From NCBI GenBank assembly GCA_020725645.1, contig DYEQ01000092.1, positions 1-64,000 of the forward strand: DNA of 64,000 nt. Direction: 5' to 3'. Source of the DNA: Candidatus Fermentithermobacillaceae bacterium (lineage in GTDB: Bacteria; Bacillota; Sulfobacillia; Fermentithermobacillales; DUSS01). Of the stretch, positions 1-8,846 are shown in pieces. The translations under genes and the position numbers were made by a program. The notes under the pieces were generated by a model. That model worked only from the letters and a program-made list of their open reading frames with translations, was not told the origin of the DNA and did no database searches. The first letter of the stretch is position 1. The number at the start of each line of letters is the position of its first letter.

Positions 1-1164
1 ATCTATGAAAAAGTAGACGGAGGCCTCGACCATTTCCACGAGAGTCCGCGCCCTTTCCCTCAGTGACGACACCACCTTTTTCAACCATTCCCACTTTAGC
101 TCAACTTCGTCCCGGCGGAGAAGCGAACCTCTTACCGCGAACTCGGCGTAAAGACCGGTGAGACGGTCCAGATCAATAGTGCGCACGTAATACCCGTTCA
201 TCCAGGTCATCTTGGTCACGTCGTAGATGGCGGGCGTAGCTGAGACCTTCTTCAAGTCGAAGTCGCGCACCATTTCCTCGAGGGAAAGGATCTCCTTGGA
301 TGGGTCGGGAGGAGTCCATCCGAGAAGAGCGATGTAATTGACTATCGCTTCGGGAAGGTATCCTCCGTCCCTGAATTCCTCAACGCTCTGAGCACCGTGA
401 CGCTTGGATAGTTTTGACCGGTCCGGGGCCAGGATCATCGGGACATGGGCGAATTCCGGCGGCGTCCACCCGAACGCCCGGTAGATCATAAGTTGCTTGG
501 GTGTATTGGATAGGTGCTCATCGGCCCGGATGACGTGGGTTATCCCCATGAGGTGGTCGTCCACCACACACGCGAAGTTGTACGTGGGGAAGCCGTCGGA
601 CTTCATGATGACGAAATCGGATACTTCCTCGTTAGTGAAAGATACGTCCCCGTGAACGATATCTTTCACCACGGTGGCGCCGGACGACGGAGTCTTCAAC
701 CGCAACACAGGCTTGCGCCCCTCTGCTTCGAACGCGCGGATTTCCTGCTCTGACAGGCGCCGGCATCTTCCGTCGTAACCGACGTAGCGTCCGGAACTTC
801 TGGCTTCCTCCCGTCGAGCTTTGAGTTCCTCCGGCGTGCAGTAGCAGCGGTAAGCTTCGCCCTTTTCCAGAAGGATGGCGGCGTGCTTTACGTAGACATC
901 GCGACGTTGAGATTGAAAGTAGGGACCGTGCTCCCCGCCTACACCGGGCCCCTCGTCCCACATCAGGCCAAGCCAGCGGAAGCTTTCCATCATCTTCTCG
1001 GCGGAATCCGTTATGGTCCTGTCCGCGTCGGTGTCTTCCACCCGCAGGACGAACGTCCCCCCTGTACGGCGGGCGAAAAGCCAGTTAAATAAAGCGGTTC
1101 TCGCACCTCCTATGTGCAGATAACCCGTCGGGGACGGAGCGAACCTCACCCTTACCCCGCTCAC
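1..1164 (-). CDS. gltX: Glutamyl-tRNA synthetase, 5' part (runs off window edge)
   Basis: Charges tRNA-Glu with glutamate in the cytoplasm. The ORF is open to the window edge, so only the first 388 codons are visible; the family is usually about 480 residues, so the C-terminal anticodon-binding end is missing here. I translated it by hand because the ORF track omits it. The class I HIGH motif appears as YLHIGGARTALFNW near residue 15 and the KMSKS motif as KLSKR near residue 250. The start is GTG at 1164, preceded by a strong GGAGGAGG ribosome site. It follows the por operon on the same strand after a 264-base gap. In that gap I saw no T-box specifier or antiterminator motif and no other gene. 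Confidence 0.93.
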   Translation of the reverse strand, partial: MSGVRVRFAPSPTGYLHIGGARTALFNWLFARRTGGTFVLRVEDTDADRTITDSAEKMMESFRWLGLMWDEGPGVGGEHGPYFQSQRRDVYVKHAAILLEKGEAYRCYCTPEELKARREEARSSGRYVGYDGRCRRLSEQEIRAFEAEGRKPVLRLKTPSSGATVVKDIVHGDVSFTNEEVSDFVIMKSDGFPTYNFACVVDDHLMGITHVIRADEHLSNTPKQLMIYRAFGWTPPEFAHVPMILAPDRSKLSKRHGAQSVEEFRDGGYLPEAIVNYIALLGWTPPDPSKEILSLEEMVRDFDLKKVSATPAIYDVTKMTWMNGYYVRTIDLDRLTGLYAEFAVRGSLLRRDEVELKWEWLKKVVSSLRERARTLVEMVEASVYFFID

Positions 1165-1428
1165 GAATTGGACCCTCCTCCCATAGAAGACCGGTCTTTG
1201 GCAGATACCTGCAACACGCCCCCGTAGCGCTGGAAGGAGACCGGCGAGCCCCCTCCACAATACACGCAGATCGTGATAATCACAGGACCTACCCGCGTGA
1301 CCTGGGGACTCCGCCCCAGGATGCGGCGCTGCCTGCTCAAGACCCACCTTGCGGCTCAGCAACACTGCGGGAAGGAACCGGCTCTGAAGTATCCTGCCTA
1401 TCCGGACGTCTCCAGAGCTCCTACCTCA

Positions 1429-2346
1429 CTATTCAGACTGAGCCAGAAGGGCTTCCCATTGCCTATCCACTTCCTGCTGGAGTTCCTCGAGAAGGCTCTC
1501 GTTGCCCGGTTTGAACAAATGATTAAACCGTCCCTGCCGCTTCAGGAACTCCACCAGGGGCTTCTTTTCCCTTGGCTTATAAGTCACCCGAATCTTCCCG
1601 TTTTCCACCTCGTACAACGCCCAGAAGCACGTGTCCACGGCAAGCCGGCACAGCTCGATAGTATCCGAAGAGTCGTACCGCCACCCTCTGGGACACGGAG
1701 CGATAACGTTGAGGAACGCCGGCCCGTCAGCTGAAAAAGCCTTTTCAGCTTTGGCGTAAAGGTCGTTCCAGTGTGCGGGCGAGACCTGAGCTGCGTAAGG
1801 GATGTTGTGGGCCACCACTATCTTCGTTAGGTCTTTCCGGCTTCCCCGCTTTCCCGGTTGCACCTTGCCGACCGGGCTGGTCGTAGTCTCAGCGCCCTTG
1901 GGAGTTGCAGACGACCTTTGAATCCCGGTATTCATATAGGCACCGTTATCGTAGCAGACGTAGACCATCTTGTGCCCTCGCTCGAGCGCGCCTGATAAGC
2001 TCTGAAGTCCGATGTCATAAGTGCCGCCGTCTCCGCCGAAAGCTATAAATTTAATGTCCTGCGAGATTTTGCCCTGTCTCTTTAAGGACCTGTAAGCAGC
2101 TTCCACACCGCTCAAGGATGCGGCGGCGGACTCGAAAGCGGTATGAATCCAGGGGCTCTGCCACGAAGTAAACGGATATATCGTCGTCGAAACCTCGAGG
2201 CACCCGGTGGCGTTAGCTACGACTACCGGCCCGTGCGCCGCTTTCAAAACTTGCCTGACGACTATGGGGGCGCCGCACCCTGCACACATGCGATGTCCGG
2301 GTGCAAGCACCTCGGGTATCCTCGAAAGCTCTCTCAAAGTAGCCAT
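1429..2346 (-). CDS. porB: 2-oxoacid:ferredoxin oxidoreductase, beta (TPP-binding) subunit
   Basis: 305-residue beta subunit of a four-subunit pyruvate/2-oxoacid:ferredoxin oxidoreductase, which oxidatively decarboxylates a 2-oxoacid to acyl-CoA and reduces ferredoxin. It carries the N-terminal CxxC of the family (MCAGCGAP, about residues 21-28). The thiamine-pyrophosphate/Mg site is GDGGTYDIG, followed by YDNGAYMNTG. It is the last gene of porG-porD-porA-porB, 11 bases after porA, so it is surely co-transcribed. Whether the preferred substrate is pyruvate, 2-oxoisovalerate or 2-oxoglutarate cannot be read from the sequence; pyruvate is the default by gene order and sequence feel. Confidence 0.88.
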   Translation of the reverse strand: MATLRELSRIPEVLAPGHRMCAGCGAPIVVRQVLKAAHGPVVVANATGCLEVSTTIYPFTSWQSPWIHTAFESAAASLSGVEAAYRSLKRQGKISQDIKFIAFGGDGGTYDIGLQSLSGALERGHKMVYVCYDNGAYMNTGIQRSSATPKGAETTTSPVGKVQPGKRGSRKDLTKIVVAHNIPYAAQVSPAHWNDLYAKAEKAFSADGPAFLNVIAPCPRGWRYDSSDTIELCRLAVDTCFWALYEVENGKIRVTYKPREKKPLVEFLKRQGRFNHLFKPGNESLLEELQQEVDRQWEALLAQSE

Positions 2347-2357
2347 GGTCCAGCCTC

Positions 2358-3545
2358 CTATTCCCTCACGTCGAGATAGCTGACGGGCGTCTTTACCGAA
2401 CCTCTGGCGAGATCCGCCGCCAGATCTGCAAATACGCTTTCGATCTGAGCGGTCCCGACATCCCGTCCGCCCAGTCCGAAAATGTAATTTCTCATGAGGG
2501 GTCTTGTGGGAGCGTCGTAAAACGCCGCTCTGATTTCACAGAACAAAGGACCGCCCTGCGTGGAAAAGGTCTCGGCCCTGTCCAGGATCGCGACGGCCGT
2601 GGCTTGGGACAAAGCTTCTCTTAATTCATTAGCGGGGAACGGTCTTATAACCCTGGGCTTTAAAAGGCCCACTTTTTCTCCTTTTCTCCTCAACTCGTCC
2701 ACGACAGCTCTGGTAGTACCGGCGGTCGATGACAGCACCACTATCACCCGCTCGGCATCCTCGAGCTTGTAGCCCTCGAGGAACCCATACTCTCTTCCGG
2801 TCAGGCGGGCGTACTCTTTGCCCACCTCGAGGATGACGCGGCGAGATGCCTCCATAGCTTTGGCCTGCTGGAATTTCATTTCGAACAGATAGTCGGGAAG
2901 GACCAGCGGGCCGACGGTGACGGGGTTATCCACATCAAGCACCGAGTACACGGGTTTGTACTCTCCGACGAATTGGGCGACTTCCTCATCGGAGAGCACT
3001 TCCAAACTCTCTATACCGTGACTGGTGATGAATCCGTCCTGGCAGACCATGACCGGAAGCTGGACATCCGGATGTTCCGCTATCCTGACCGCCTGTATCA
3101 TGTTATCGTAAGCTTCCTGGGCACTTTCGGAGTACAGCTGGATCCAGCCCGTGGTCAACGCACCCATGGTATCCGAGTGATCACAATGGATGTTGATGGG
3201 TCCGGAAAGGGTCCTGTTAACTACGGGCATAACTATGGGCAGTCTGTACCCGGAAGCTATGTGAAGCATTTCCCACATGAGCGCCAGTCCCTGCGAAGAC
3301 GTGGCGGTCATCGCCCTGGCGCCCGAAGCAGCTGCGCCTATGGTCGCGGACATCGCCGAATGTTCACTTTCCACGGTGACGAATTCGGTTTTGACCATTC
3401 CGTCCGCTACGAATTGCGAGAAAAACTGCACTATATCGGTCTGAGGTGTAATGGGGTAAGCCGCCACTACGTCGGGGTTGATTTGCCTCATGGCGTGGGC
3501 GACCGCCTCGTTACCGGTCATGGCCACGTGTTGTCTAGATCCCAT
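2358..3545 (-). CDS. porA: 2-oxoacid:ferredoxin oxidoreductase, alpha subunit
   Basis: 395-residue alpha subunit of the same enzyme. It has the pyrimidine-binding domain signature AAYPITPQTDIVQFFS (about residues 33-48). ESEHSAMSATIGAAASGAR follows, and holds the glutamate that activates TPP in this family. A transketolase C-terminal-like domain II follows around residues 265-340. The length fits a stand-alone alpha subunit of the four-subunit class rather than the fused single-chain POR of many Clostridia. It lies 49 bases after porD and 11 bases before porB in one operon. Substrate choice is not decided by sequence inspection. Confidence 0.9.
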   Translation of the reverse strand: MGSRQHVAMTGNEAVAHAMRQINPDVVAAYPITPQTDIVQFFSQFVADGMVKTEFVTVESEHSAMSATIGAAASGARAMTATSSQGLALMWEMLHIASGYRLPIVMPVVNRTLSGPINIHCDHSDTMGALTTGWIQLYSESAQEAYDNMIQAVRIAEHPDVQLPVMVCQDGFITSHGIESLEVLSDEEVAQFVGEYKPVYSVLDVDNPVTVGPLVLPDYLFEMKFQQAKAMEASRRVILEVGKEYARLTGREYGFLEGYKLEDAERVIVVLSSTAGTTRAVVDELRRKGEKVGLLKPRVIRPFPANELREALSQATAVAILDRAETFSTQGGPLFCEIRAAFYDAPTRPLMRNYIFGLGGRDVGTAQIESVFADLAADLARGSVKTPVSYLDVRE

Positions 3546-3594
3546 CGCTAGATAACCCTCCTTGGATCGAGAAAGCTTCCGCCGTTCAGCTTCT

Positions 3595-3882
3595 TTACGC
3601 CTCTCTCTCGAGCCTCAACGCCTTTTCCTTTCTAGGGCATTCACGAACGCATATTCCGCAACCCTTGCAGTGGCTGTAGTCGATCCCCTTCATCTTTCCG
3701 TCTTCGACCTCTATTGCATTGTCGGGACAATAAACCCAGCAGATCAGGCAATGAACACACCCCTCCGGGATCCATACGGGTCGCTGACTCCTCCACTCAC
3801 CGGTCCTGTAGGACCTGGAATTGCCGGGCGCCGGGATGATCCCACCGATCGGAATGTCTTTTGCTGACTTTAGCTCGGTCAC
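3595..3882 (-). CDS. porD: 2-oxoacid:ferredoxin oxidoreductase, delta (2[4Fe-4S]) subunit
   Basis: 95-residue ferredoxin-like delta subunit that carries electrons from the TPP site to external ferredoxin. Two complete [4Fe-4S] motifs are visible, CVHCLICWVYCP near residue 42 and CKGCGICVRECP near residue 73. The N-terminal 40 residues (with RSQRPVW just before the first cluster) are the usual delta-subunit lead. Its ATG overlaps the end of porG by four bases, which implies translational coupling. Confidence 0.9.
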   Translation of the reverse strand: MTELKSAKDIPIGGIIPAPGNSRSYRTGEWRSQRPVWIPEGCVHCLICWVYCPDNAIEVEDGKMKGIDYSHCKGCGICVRECPRKEKALRLEREA

Positions 3883-4457
3883 TCTGATTTCACCTCTTCA
3901 TAAGCTCTCTTGATCGCCTTGATATTGCCCTCAACCACGTTCGTCCTGCCATGAAACTTCTTCAGCAGGTCCTTTCTTATCGTCTCAAGGAACAGGTCGA
4001 AGGGAATTATCCCGGAAAGCCTCAAAAAGGCACCCATCATCGGGGTGTTGGGAATGTCTCTTCCAATTGTTTCTATGGAAATTCCCGAAGCATCGATTGT
4101 GGCAACCTTACCATCTTTCAAGGGTATCTTCTTACGGGCTTCCTCCGGCGAGAGCGTGGTGTTGATGAGCACCGTCCCCCCCGGTCGTAGTCCTTCAGAG
4201 ACGTCTACCGAGCCCAGAAGCGTCGGATCGAGCACCAACACAAAGTCCGGATGTTCCACCGGAGAGTGAATGGTTATCGGCTCGTCTCCCACGCGGTTAA
4301 AGGCGCGTATCGGCGCCCCCATCCGTTCGGGCCCGTATTCCGGAAACCCCTGGACGTGCTTGCCGGCGGCGTGACAGGTCTCGGCAAGAAGCGTCGATGC
4401 GGTCTTAGCCCCCTGCCCTCCTCTGGCGTGCCAGCGGATTTCGATCATGTTCCTCAC
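3879..4457 (-). CDS. porG: 2-oxoacid:ferredoxin oxidoreductase, gamma subunit
   Basis: 192-residue gamma subunit, first gene of the por operon. The family start IRWHARGGQGAKTAS is followed by FPEYGPERMGAP, both hallmarks of the CoA-interacting gamma domain. A GTG at 4457 lies nine bases after a GGGAGG site; an ATG three codons later is the alternative start. The gene order gamma-delta-alpha-beta is that known for thermophilic and anaerobic POR/VOR enzymes. The 317-base region upstream is shared with a divergent D-aminoacylase gene and holds a strong hairpin (see 4501-4535). Confidence 0.88.
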   Translation of the reverse strand: MRNMIEIRWHARGGQGAKTASTLLAETCHAAGKHVQGFPEYGPERMGAPIRAFNRVGDEPITIHSPVEHPDFVLVLDPTLLGSVDVSEGLRPGGTVLINTTLSPEEARKKIPLKDGKVATIDASGISIETIGRDIPNTPMMGAFLRLSGIIPFDLFLETIRKDLLKKFHGRTNVVEGNIKAIKRAYEEVKSE

Positions 4458-4500
4458 GGGTAACTGCCTCCCTCTTGAATTATCGATCTATCCCCTGTAA

Positions 4501-4535
4501 CACAAAAATCCGTGCTCCGGAGAGCACGTTTTGTG
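4501..4535. promoter_or_regulatory. Interrupted 14-bp inverted repeat in the porG / D-aminoacylase intergenic region
   Basis: CGTGCTC-CGGA-GAGCACG forms a perfect 7-bp stem. CACAAAA and TTTTGTG outside it extend the pairing across a three-base bulge. On the minus strand the core stem is followed by GATTTTTG, so it resembles an intrinsic terminator 44 bases upstream of porG. That would be an attenuator or the end of an upstream transcript. On the plus strand it is followed by only four T. The rest of 4458-4774 holds no gene; I did not find a convincing pair of promoters there. Confidence 0.5.
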
Positions 4536-4774
4536 CAAATCGCCCACGTATAACAGCATTAGTACGCATAAACTTTGACACTCCTATTTAAGACACACTA
4601 ACAAATGGGTCAGCTAAGCGTCAAGTTGCCCGTCCGGCCACCGCGTCAACTTCCACTACCACACCGTAAGGGAACTAAAGTAAGCAAAGGTTTTTTCGGC
4701 TCATAAAGGATCTTCGGATGCCGAAGAAAAAAGGGTCATAAATACAGTCTCTCGCTTCGAGGAGGAAGTCCATC

Positions 4775-6325
4775 ATGTACGATGTGGTGTTCAGGAACGC
4801 CCGGATCTTGGACGGTACGGGCGCACCCTGGTATAAAGGCGACGTCGCGGTAAAAGACGGACGGATAGCTAAAGTCGGTATGGTAGAGGCGAAGGGACGT
4901 GAGGAGGTCGACTGCACCGGTAATTACCTGTGCCCCGGGTTCATCGACGCTCATTCCCACTCCGATCAGGCTTTAGTAACCACCCCGACAGCTGATAGTA
5001 AGGTCATGCAAGGTGTCACGCTGGAGGTCATAGGCCAGTGCGGAGCGTCGGCAGCTCCACGAGGGATGAGCCCTGACGAGGGAGATGAAGACGGTGACGA
5101 GACCTTAAAGCCTTCGTGGACCGACATGGGATCGTACCTGGATTTGCTCGAGACGAACGGCGTCAGCGTGAATGTAGCTGCTCTGGTGGGTCACGGGTCC
5201 GTGAGGCGCCAGGTTATGGGTTCTCTCATGCGAGGCCCCACCGCCGACGAAATGAACCTCATGAAGCGCCTTGTGGCCGAAGCGATGGATCAGGGCGCCT
5301 GGGGGATATCCACCGGCCTCATCTATGTCCCGGGCGTCTATGCCGGGACGGAAGAGATTATCGAGCTCGCCAAGGTAGTTTCCTCGCGCCGGGGCGTGTA
5401 TTTCACCCATATGAGAAACGAGGGTCCGAACCTCCTCGAAGCCATTGAAGAAGCTTTGCGCATCGGAAGGGAAGCGGACATCCCCGTCCAGATATCCCAC
5501 TTTAAGGCGGCAGGCAAGGCTAACTGGGGAAAGGTTACGGAAGGAATCGAGATGATCGAACGAGCTAGACGCTCCGGGCTCGATGTCACCGCCGATCAGT
5601 ACCCTTACATTGCTTCTTCTACGGGACTCGGGGCCTTCGTCCCCTCGTGGGTTTGGGAAGGCGGCAGGGAAGCTGCTCTGGGCCGCATGAGAGATCCCGT
5701 CGAGCGACGGCGGATAATTGATGCCGTCGCGGGACGGGATATTTGGTCCGACCTGGTGATAGCTAACGTATCCTCCGTCCTTGACGCCGACTTCGTCGGC
5801 AAAAGCGTCGCCGACATCGCAAAGGTCCTCGGCGTTTCGCCGGAAGAAGCTTGCCTCGGGTTACTCGAGCGCAACCTGGGTGTCGTGCAAATAGTGAACT
5901 TCGCCATGAGCGAAGACGATGTAAAGACCGTCATGAAACAACCTTGGGTGATGGTGGGTTCGGACGCGCGGGCTTTGAAGAAGGAAACAGCTAAGGGCCA
6001 GCCTCATCCAAGGTCATATGGAACTTTCGCCAGAATACTCGCCAAGTACGTCAGGGAAGAAAGAACGTTGCGGTTAGAAGAAGCGGTCAGAAAAATGACA
6101 TCGCTGCCCGTGATGCGCCTCGGTCTTCAGGATAGGGGCCTCGTTCGGGAGGGGATGTGGGCCGACCTCGTTCTATTCGACGCCGGCGAAATCGCCGATG
6201 TGGCGACTTATACTGACCCGCATCACTACGCCAAGGGAATTCTTCGCGTGCTGGTAAACGGCGTAGATGTCGTAAGGGACGGAAAACACACGGGAAAGCG
6301 TCCGGGGAGAGTTCTCCGGCATTAG
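4775..6325 (+). CDS. N-acyl-D-amino-acid deacylase (D-aminoacylase), amidohydrolase superfamily
   Basis: 516-residue metal-dependent hydrolase expected to remove acyl groups from N-acyl-D-amino acids (possibly D-aminoacyl peptides) in the cytoplasm. The metal-binding GFIDAHSHSD is near residue 55. GQCGASAAP follows, with the family cysteine that bridges the metals. Later histidines lie in THMRNEG and QISHFKAAG, the catalytic Asp in MVGSDARAL, and the C-terminal amidohydrolase beta-sandwich ends in VLVNGVDVVRDGKHTGKRPGRVL. The ATG follows GAGGAGGAAG at good spacing. It is the only plus-strand gene left of the origin, convergent with the methyltransferase and divergent from por. A role in scavenging peptides or wall D-amino acids is inference. 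Confidence 0.85.
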   Translation: MYDVVFRNARILDGTGAPWYKGDVAVKDGRIAKVGMVEAKGREEVDCTGNYLCPGFIDAHSHSDQALVTTPTADSKVMQGVTLEVIGQCGASAAPRGMSPDEGDEDGDETLKPSWTDMGSYLDLLETNGVSVNVAALVGHGSVRRQVMGSLMRGPTADEMNLMKRLVAEAMDQGAWGISTGLIYVPGVYAGTEEIIELAKVVSSRRGVYFTHMRNEGPNLLEAIEEALRIGREADIPVQISHFKAAGKANWGKVTEGIEMIERARRSGLDVTADQYPYIASSTGLGAFVPSWVWEGGREAALGRMRDPVERRRIIDAVAGRDIWSDLVIANVSSVLDADFVGKSVADIAKVLGVSPEEACLGLLERNLGVVQIVNFAMSEDDVKTVMKQPWVMVGSDARALKKETAKGQPHPRSYGTFARILAKYVREERTLRLEEAVRKMTSLPVMRLGLQDRGLVREGMWADLVLFDAGEIADVATYTDPHHYAKGILRVLVNGVDVVRDGKHTGKRPGRVLRH

Positions 6326-6439
6326 GCTTACTCCGTTCGCACCGGATGGTCGCGGAATACTCGAGGCGCGCTCGTGACGACGGGGCGGGAAACTTACAAC
6401 CTACAGCCCGTGGGCGGTTTTTCCCGTAATAATAGACAA

Positions 6440-7504
6440 TTACCGTTTCCGTGCAGCGAGTCCTGAGCCATGCCGGGTTCTCATCCCCGCCCTCTTACGA
6501 CCCGAGTATCCAAGCGGGGCGTCGGCCGGAAGATGCGTGTACTCGACCGTCAATTGCCTGGGCCGAACCCCCAGGGATTCATCCAATCGTTCGTAGGCGC
6601 AGCGTACGTAAGCTTCGACCACATCGTATCCGACGGCGTTTCTTCCTAAGGCTAGAGCTACCTTGGTCGTTTGCCCCGAGCCGACAAAAGGATCGAGCAC
6701 GGTATCGCCGGGGTAAGAGTATAGCTGGATGAGGCGGTATGGTATTTCTTCCGGAAAAGGGCAAGGATGCTCGAGGGCGTTCGGGGGCACGGGAGCGATG
6801 TGCCAGACGTTGTTGGCGATCTCCTTCGTAAAAAGCTCACCTACGGGATACCTGGCTGCGTCCCGCCGGTCCTGGGAGGCGGCACGGTAAATGGGCTCGC
6901 CGCTCTTGCGAAATACCAGGATATACTCGGTCATGATGTTCGGATGGTAGTACCCGGGATACGGGTGCTGGATGAACACGCCGGCCCGCTTGACCCCCGC
7001 CGTGGTTTTGTGCCAGACGATGTCCTGGTGAAACCTCCAGCCGATTCCAGCAAGGCAGCTTACAAGATCAAAAGGCACCGGGTACAGAGTTCCTTCCATC
7101 AGCACCGTGCCCACGACGACGGCTAGAAAGCCGCCGGGCCTGGTCTTTCTAAGGGTTTCTCCGAAGATACCGGTGACCCACCGGAGATAAGAACGATAGT
7201 CCTCGAATCCATTGGCGTAAGAGCGCGTCCTGAAAGACTGATTCGGGTCTTGTGCATGACGGTCGTAATCTATGGCGTTCCAGTACGGCGGAGAAGTCAC
7301 CGTAAGGGCAACGCTTTCGTCGGGAACTTCCGGCATCTCTTCACTACTACCACAGTAAAGGCGAGCTTCCACTCGGTTACTGCCGAGGGAGCGCGCCTTG
7401 ACCATGACAGGTCGGCCGTTTCCGCGGCCGTTGACGGGAGCAGCCCCTGTCTCGAGAATCGACTCGCCGCTTTGATGAATTTCCCCGCCTTTATCGCACA
7501 GCAT
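6440..7504 (-). CDS. Orphan site-specific DNA methyltransferase (beta class, N4-cytosine or N6-adenine)
   Basis: Transfers methyl groups from S-adenosylmethionine to DNA bases. Catalytic motif IV (TSPPYWN) lies near the N-terminus and the SAM motif I (DPFVGSGQTTK) near the C-terminus, which is the beta-class order. The ORF track starts at 7693, but that extension translates the tRNA-Thr gene (GSNPIAGSTHLK). I place the start at ATG 7504, preceded by AAAGGTGA, giving 354 residues; ATG 7648 lacks a ribosome site. No restriction endonuclease, helicase or specificity gene is adjacent, so it is probably a regulatory or epigenetic methylase or a relic. N4-C versus N6-A is undecided. Confidence 0.82.
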   Translation of the reverse strand: MLCDKGGEIHQSGESILETGAAPVNGRGNGRPVMVKARSLGSNRVEARLYCGSSEEMPEVPDESVALTVTSPPYWNAIDYDRHAQDPNQSFRTRSYANGFEDYRSYLRWVTGIFGETLRKTRPGGFLAVVVGTVLMEGTLYPVPFDLVSCLAGIGWRFHQDIVWHKTTAGVKRAGVFIQHPYPGYYHPNIMTEYILVFRKSGEPIYRAASQDRRDAARYPVGELFTKEIANNVWHIAPVPPNALEHPCPFPEEIPYRLIQLYSYPGDTVLDPFVGSGQTTKVALALGRNAVGYDVVEAYVRCAYERLDESLGVRPRQLTVEYTHLPADAPLGYSGRKRAGMRTRHGSGLAARKR

Positions 7505-7665
7505 AGGGTCACCTTTACCTGAGAATACTTCTCGCCCAGCCTTTTGTGCCACGGCGAAAACCGCGGGTACTTCCACCCTCCGGTTGGCACTTCGACACAG
7601 CTCAGTGCTTGCCCTGCCCCAGGCTCGGATATCAGCGAGGACGCTCATGCGGACTTTCAAATGCG

Positions 7666-7740
7666 TGGAGCCGGCGATGGGATTCGAACCCATGACCTGC
7701 CGATTACGAATCGGCTGCTCTACCGCTGAGCTACGCCGGC
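7666..7740 (-). tRNA. tRNA-Thr (CGU anticodon)
   Basis: The minus strand folds as a standard cloverleaf with acceptor GCCGGCG/CGCCGGC, D-arm GCTC...GAGC, anticodon stem GCCGA/TCGGC around loop TTCGTAA, and T-arm GGGTTCGAATCCC. The anticodon is CGT. The CCA end is encoded. The 3' end lies 161 bases before the chosen start of the methyltransferase gene. Confidence 0.95.
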
Positions 7741-8003
7741 TCGGTCCCCCGAGACTTATCGAGCTACTATAACGGCATAATTCTCACATCCAGAGACAGC
7801 CCCCGGGGTACGACCAAAGCCAATTCTACACGAAGGCAACATCCTGGGCAACAGGGAGCGGGTTGTGGTTCAGACCACGTAATACACCGACCCGTGGCGG
7901 GTGTTTCCAGGTGCTTTACCCCTGGCAAACAAAGGTACCGGCGGTCATGACGGATATGCCGCGCCTGGAGTGCATACCTGCCGGGTGTTGTTCGAGCTCA
8001 CGA

Positions 8004-8042
8004 AGCGAGTTTGCCGGTGAGATATAGCCCGGCAAACTCGCT
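8004..8042. terminator. Perfect 14-bp hairpin downstream of the decayed tandem genes
   Basis: AGCGAGTTTGCCGG pairs perfectly with CCGGCAAACTCGCT around an 11-base loop. It lies 31 bases past the stop of the first decayed gene on the minus strand. No U-run follows on either strand, so it is terminator-like by position but not a canonical intrinsic terminator. The remaining sequence of 7741-8073 shows no gene. Confidence 0.5.
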
Positions 8043-8073
8043 CCCGGGGACCGGGTTCCATTTATCGCGATGT

Positions 8074-8573
8074 TCAGTTCAGGTCAGCGAAGGTGACGTC
8101 ATCGATGACCGTCGGGTCCGTTCCCGTAGGCGAAGGGGATCTCGTGAAGAGAAGCCGGCAGAAGGCCGTCTCGGGCGGCGCCGTGTCCGTCAAGGCCAGG
8201 ACGGTCACGTGAAATCCGGCCGTAGGTGCGGGCGACGGAACACCGGAGATGAACAGGTACAGCCCGTGCCCGAGCTCCAATCCCGCAGCTGAGAGCCATA
8301 GGCCAGGTCGCCGGCGGTCGTTCCGTTTAGCCCCCACGCAAACGTGAGCTGATAACGTCTACCCGGGATAACCGGGATATCCTGAAAGAGCATTGCGGGG
8401 TCGGCCGGCGTAACCTGACCCAGGAAAGCAGCTTGAGACCCGGTGTGGGCAAGCGTAGCTCCAACGATAGCTACGTTACTGGACTGCCAGTCAGCCAGCG
8501 GGGCCCCAACGGTGCCCGTCTCGAATCCTCCGTTCACAACCAGGTTACCCTTGACCGCTGTTACGAACATCAT
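8074..8573 (-). pseudogene. Frameshifted NTTRR-F1-like protein, copy 1
   Basis: The start (ATG ATG) follows AGGAGGTG and opens KGNLVVNGGFETG, ending the readable frame near FAWGLNGTTAGDLAYGSQ. The same protein then continues in another frame as LELGHGLYLFISG and ends in TVIDDVTFADLN. Joined, they give about 165 residues of the beta-sandwich type opened by N(L/I)VxNGGFETG, known from NTTRR-F1 domains of Bacillota surface and spore proteins. One frameshift near 8280-8300 separates the halves. It could be sequencing error, but the two neighbours are also broken, so decay is more likely. The family name rests on motif recognition only. Confidence 0.62.
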
Positions 8574-8593
8574 CGCACCTCCTGCGTTTGGGC

Positions 8594-8824
8594 CTAAGTG
8601 GGTTCATGGAAGAACACGTCATCCACGAACATCCTGGTAGACAGCTGCGGGCTGACCGGCAGCCGTCACGCCCATACCCAGCATGGAGAGGCCCGAGTGC
8701 GAGGTCAGGTCGGTGACCATCACGTTCCTCAGGGTCAAATCGGCAAGGGTGGAGTCTCCCAAAATGCGAGTCCTAGTTCAAACCCCGGGTTTTTAACGAG
8801 GTTTCCTCTTGGCGCGGAAATCAC
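8594..8824 (-). pseudogene. Truncated and frameshifted NTTRR-F1-like protein, copy 2
   Basis: A GTG at 8824 follows GAGGAGGTGG and begins RGNLVKNPGFELGLAFWETP, clearly similar to copy 1. After a frameshift the sequence continues TLADLTLRNVMVTDLTSHSG and reaches AAVYQDV, matching NVAIVGATLAHTGSQAAFLG and MLFQDI of copy 1. It then jumps directly to a third frame reading FVDDVFFHEPT, the C-terminal strand of the family. About 75 residues present in copy 1 are therefore deleted, and there are at least two frame changes. None of this is visible in the ORF track. Confidence 0.6.
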
Positions 8825-8846
8825 ACATACCACCTCCTCGACATGC

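Noticed and set aside
1165-1428. Possible T-box leader upstream of gltX
   Set aside because: No specifier loop or conserved antiterminator sequence could be found on the minus strand, and gltX is not a usual T-box target in this context.
2143-3551. Plus-strand ORFs opposite porA and porB
   Set aside because: They lack ribosome sites and family motifs and are shadows of clearly conserved minus-strand genes.
6400-6426. GCCCGTGGGCGGTTTTT as a terminator between the D-aminoacylase and methyltransferase genes
   Set aside because: The stem is only four pairs, too weak to call with confidence, although the T-run and convergent position are suggestive.
7544-7772. Plus-strand ORFs containing GIRTHDLPITNRL or MGFEPMTCRL
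   Set aside because: They are antisense translations of the tRNA-Thr gene; the ORF at 9162 starting METETGFEPATL-like is the same for tRNA-Gly.
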